NCBI GenBank assembly: GCA_964621165.1
Contig: CAZULC010000030.1
Location: forward strand, 1 to 9,278
Direction of reading: 5' to 3'
DNA from: UMGS1696 sp964621165
GTDB lineage: Bacteria; Bacillota; Clostridia; Oscillospirales; CAG-272
Length of the DNA: 9,278 nt
Shown: positions 7,738 to 9,278 of the stretch, one piece after another
Layout of the letters: the number at the start of each line of letters is the position of its first letter
Numbering within the stretch: the first letter of the stretch is position 1
Notes under the pieces: generated by a model
The model's input: the letters and a program-made list of their open reading frames with translations, nothing else
Databases searched by the model: none
Told to the model about the DNA's origin: nothing
Made by a program: the position numbers and the translations under genes

Positions 7738-7764
7738 TATTATATATCCTTTCGTTTCAGGTAA

Positions 7765-8487
7765 TTATTTCACGTGCTTGTTGATGAGCCTGTCCTCAAT
7801 TTCCCCTGTTTCCAAATCAACAAATCGGGTGTAGAGGGAAATTTTGTTGCTCTCGTCGAGGTTCTGCCAGATGGAATCCGTGAACTCGTCAAGAGAGTCC
7901 GGAACCTCAATCCGCTCAGGCTCGCCGACAAATGTAGGAATCGGGCTTCCATCGGTTACGTATGTGTGGATGAAGTGACCCAGCCCCGCCTTTGATGGAT
8001 ATGAGAAGGTTTCGCGAACGCAGTCCGAGCCTTCCTCGTCAAGGGACTTGAGTATGCTCATCTTGTATTTGAAGTCGCCCTCACCTAAATACAGCGCGCC
8101 GGAGATTCGCGGGGTCCAGTTTGGTCCGTCAGGCTCGAATTTTCTTGTGTCAAGAGCGGCTTCAAAGGTGCTTCCGTTTAAGATATAGTCCCGTATTGTG
8201 TCGGTCTGGTCGCCGTTTGTTACAATGACGATTTTGCCGAGGTCGCGGATGGGGTAGTAAATTATAAGCGATGGATCCTCTACCTTTGAGGCGTCAAACG
8301 GATGGGTTTTCATGTCCCTGCCTTCGGGAATAAACACACGGTTACGGCTGTTTTCGCTCCGACCCATGATGAAGTAGGCAAACGCCGCCCTTTTGCCGTC
8401 AGAAGTCTTGCCAATCATGATTCCGCGTCCGACGTAGGGGTTGCCCGCAAGAACATCCTTTATTGATTTGACCTTGTAAACGTTCAT
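7765..8487 (-). CDS. purO: IMP cyclohydrolase, PurO family
   Basis: Predicted to close the ring of FAICAR to form IMP, the last step of the pathway. The 240-residue product contains YVGRGIMIG (18-26), the family's N-terminal region, then AFAYFIMGRSENSRNRVF (35-52). PDGPNWTPRISG (119-130) and SYPSKAGLGHFIHTY (162-176) also look like conserved segments. As known for archaeal PurO, the family has an Ntn-hydrolase-like fold unrelated to the MGS-like cyclohydrolase of PurH. The chain is longer than archaeal PurO of about 200 residues. The start at 8487 is set by a strong ribosome binding site, GGAGGT (8492-8497), 4 bases upstream; a longer open frame to 8682 only overlaps purN. The gene sits 19 bases after purN and 27 before the transformylase-only purH, so position and missing domain both support the role. 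Activity has not been shown from sequence alone. Confidence 0.9.
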   Translation of the reverse strand: MNVYKVKSIKDVLAGNPYVGRGIMIGKTSDGKRAAFAYFIMGRSENSRNRVFIPEGRDMKTHPFDASKVEDPSLIIYYPIRDLGKIVIVTNGDQTDTIRDYILNGSTFEAALDTRKFEPDGPNWTPRISGALYLGEGDFKYKMSILKSLDEEGSDCVRETFSYPSKAGLGHFIHTYVTDGSPIPTFVGEPERIEVPDSLDEFTDSIWQNLDESNKISLYTRFVDLETGEIEDRLINKHVK

Positions 8488-8491
8488 ATTT

Positions 8492-8497
8492 ACCTCC
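8492..8497 (-). promoter_or_regulatory. Ribosome binding site that fixes the purO start
   Basis: GGAGGT lies 4 bases before the ATG at 8487 and is the strongest Shine-Dalgarno match in the purine cluster. It rules for the 240-residue product over the longer open frame that begins inside purN. Confidence 0.85.
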
Positions 8498-8506
8498 AGA
8501 TATCTA

Positions 8507-9124
8507 TCAGTTAGACTTTTCTTCAGCAATGATTTTTGCCGCTTTTTCGCAGGCTTCGGGGAGAATGATCCACTCCGCGTTTTCCATGACCCGACGCTGT
8601 AATACCTCGGGAGTGTCGCCGTCCTCGATGTAGACCGCACGCTGGGCGATAATTTTTCCGCCGTCGGGGATGCTGTTGACATAGTGGACCGTGGCTCCCG
8701 TCACCTTGACCCCGTAGGACAGAGCCGCCTCGTGGACCTTGAGTCCGTAGTAGCCCTTTCCGCAGAATGATGGAATCAGGGACGGGTGGATGTTGATAAT
8801 CCGGTTCTCGTACCTGTCAATCACATTCTGGGAGAGAATGGTCAAATATCCCGCGAGAACTATCATGTCAATGCCGTACTTTTCAAGCTCAGAGAGCATT
8901 TTTTCCTCGAAATCAACGCCGTCCGCCGCGCACTCTTTCTTTGACACGACCACCGAGGGAATGCCGTGGTTCTTCGCTCTCTCGAGGGCGTAGGCTTCCC
9001 GGGAGGATGACAGCACCAGCGTAAACTCGCCGTGGGGGATTTTTCCGGCTTCTGAAGCCTTAAGCAGAGCTTCCAAGTTTGTTCCGCCGCCGGAGACAAA
9101 TACCGCAATTTTTACTTTTTCCAT
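8507..9124 (-). CDS. purN: Phosphoribosylglycinamide (GAR) formyltransferase
   Basis: Transfers a formyl group from 10-formyl-tetrahydrofolate to GAR, the third step of the pathway. Numbered from the ATG at 9124 (205 residues): VSGGGTNLEALL (10-21) binds the GAR phosphate region, and NIHPSLIP (111-118) supplies catalytic Asn111 and His113. The third catalytic residue is Asp154 in PDGGKIIAQ, so the triad is complete. The segment after the NIHPSLIP motif, SFCGKGYYGLKVHEAAL, differs from the Escherichia coli KYPGLHTHRQAL form, as I recall it for Gram-positive PurN. A GTG at 9127 directly precedes the ATG. The only Shine-Dalgarno-like sequence, GGTGG (9129-9133), is 1 base from the GTG and 4 from the ATG, so the ATG is preferred though the spacing is short. 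The gene lies 10 bases after purM and 19 before purO. No oddities beyond the start. Confidence 0.97.
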   Translation of the reverse strand: MEKVKIAVFVSGGGTNLEALLKASEAGKIPHGEFTLVLSSSREAYALERAKNHGIPSVVVSKKECAADGVDFEEKMLSELEKYGIDMIVLAGYLTILSQNVIDRYENRIINIHPSLIPSFCGKGYYGLKVHEAALSYGVKVTGATVHYVNSIPDGGKIIAQRAVYIEDGDTPEVLQRRVMENAEWIILPEACEKAAKIIAEEKSN

Positions 9125-9134
9125 CACGCCACCG

Positions 9135-9278
9135 TTATTCGAGGATTACGCCTTCGTCGGACTTTACAACAGTACCGATAACATAAGCGTCCTCGCCGTT
9201 GGATTTCAGAATCTCAAGGGACTTCTCCACGTCCTCGGGGGAGACGATAATGCTCATGCCAACGCCCATGTTATAGGT
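9135..9278 (-). CDS. purM: AIR synthetase (phosphoribosylformylglycinamidine cyclo-ligase), C-terminal 47 residues only
   Basis: The frame is open to the right edge and ends with a stop at 9135-9137. The visible end begins TYNMGVGMSIIVSPEDVEK and continues to GEDAYVIGTVV and EGVILE, which matches the C-terminus of PurM (usual form FNMGVGM...GE.AYVIGEV). PurM closes the imidazole ring of FGAM to AIR, the step after PurL. Its short spacing to purN indicates co-transcription. The catalytic part, the start and any upstream genes are outside the window. Confidence 0.9.
   Translation of the reverse strand, partial: TYNMGVGMSIIVSPEDVEKSLEILKSNGEDAYVIGTVVKSDEGVILE

Noticed and set aside
8488..8682. 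An N-terminal extension of the PurO-like frame by 65 codons into purN.
   Set aside because: The extension overlaps the conserved 3' end of purN, is Ser/Lys/Arg-rich with no family match, and the GGAGGT site is placed for the ATG at 8487.
1..9278. Mobile elements, CRISPR arrays, tRNA or rRNA genes, or a defence-type system.
   Set aside because: No direct repeat arrays, transposase or integrase frames, or tRNA-like cloverleaf were seen. Nearly all of the sequence is covered by housekeeping genes and short gaps.

Overview
The window looks like chromosomal DNA from a Gram-positive anaerobe of the Clostridia, most likely the Ruminococcaceae/Oscillospiraceae. The grounds are the single-chain PurL with a clostridial-type N-terminus, the stand-alone AICAR transformylase next to a PurO-type IMP cyclohydrolase, a MsmK/UgpC-type sugar ABC ATPase, GGAGG-like ribosome binding sites and AT-rich intergenic DNA. 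The genus cannot be fixed from the sequence alone.

Left part, + strand (1-1435): the 3' three quarters of an ABC sugar-import ATPase gene, cut by the window edge, ends in a strong intrinsic terminator (921-963). An AT-rich gap follows, carrying a good sigma-A-type promoter with an extended -10. This drives a small unrecognised gene (1121-1390) whose 89-residue product has an N-terminal signal-like segment and a C-terminal hydrophobic stretch plus RKKK tail. A hairpin flanked by an A-tract and a T-tract (about 1389-1435) separates it from the convergent purine cluster and probably terminates transcription from both sides.

Right part, - strand (1465-9278, transcribed right to left): a tightly packed de novo purine operon in the order purM (3' end only) - purN - purO-like - purH (AICAR transformylase domain only) - purD - purL. 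Gaps are 10, 19, 27, 81 and 45 bases, with no terminator seen between genes. The products cover GAR synthesis (PurD), GAR formylation (PurN), FGAM synthesis (PurL with fused glutaminase), AIR synthesis (PurM), AICAR formylation (PurH domain) and IMP ring closure (PurO-like). purF, purE, purC and purB are not in the window. If the operon is complete, they lie beyond the right edge or elsewhere.

The most notable point is the last two steps of IMP synthesis. Most bacteria use one bifunctional PurH. Here the IMP cyclohydrolase (MGS-like) domain is absent and a separate gene of the PurO family, first known from archaea, sits directly upstream of the AICAR transformylase gene. It is a hybrid of a bacterial folate-dependent formylation step and an archaeal-type ring closure. 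Otherwise this is an ordinary housekeeping region: no mobile element, CRISPR array, tRNA or rRNA was seen, and I see no clear new defence or mobile system.
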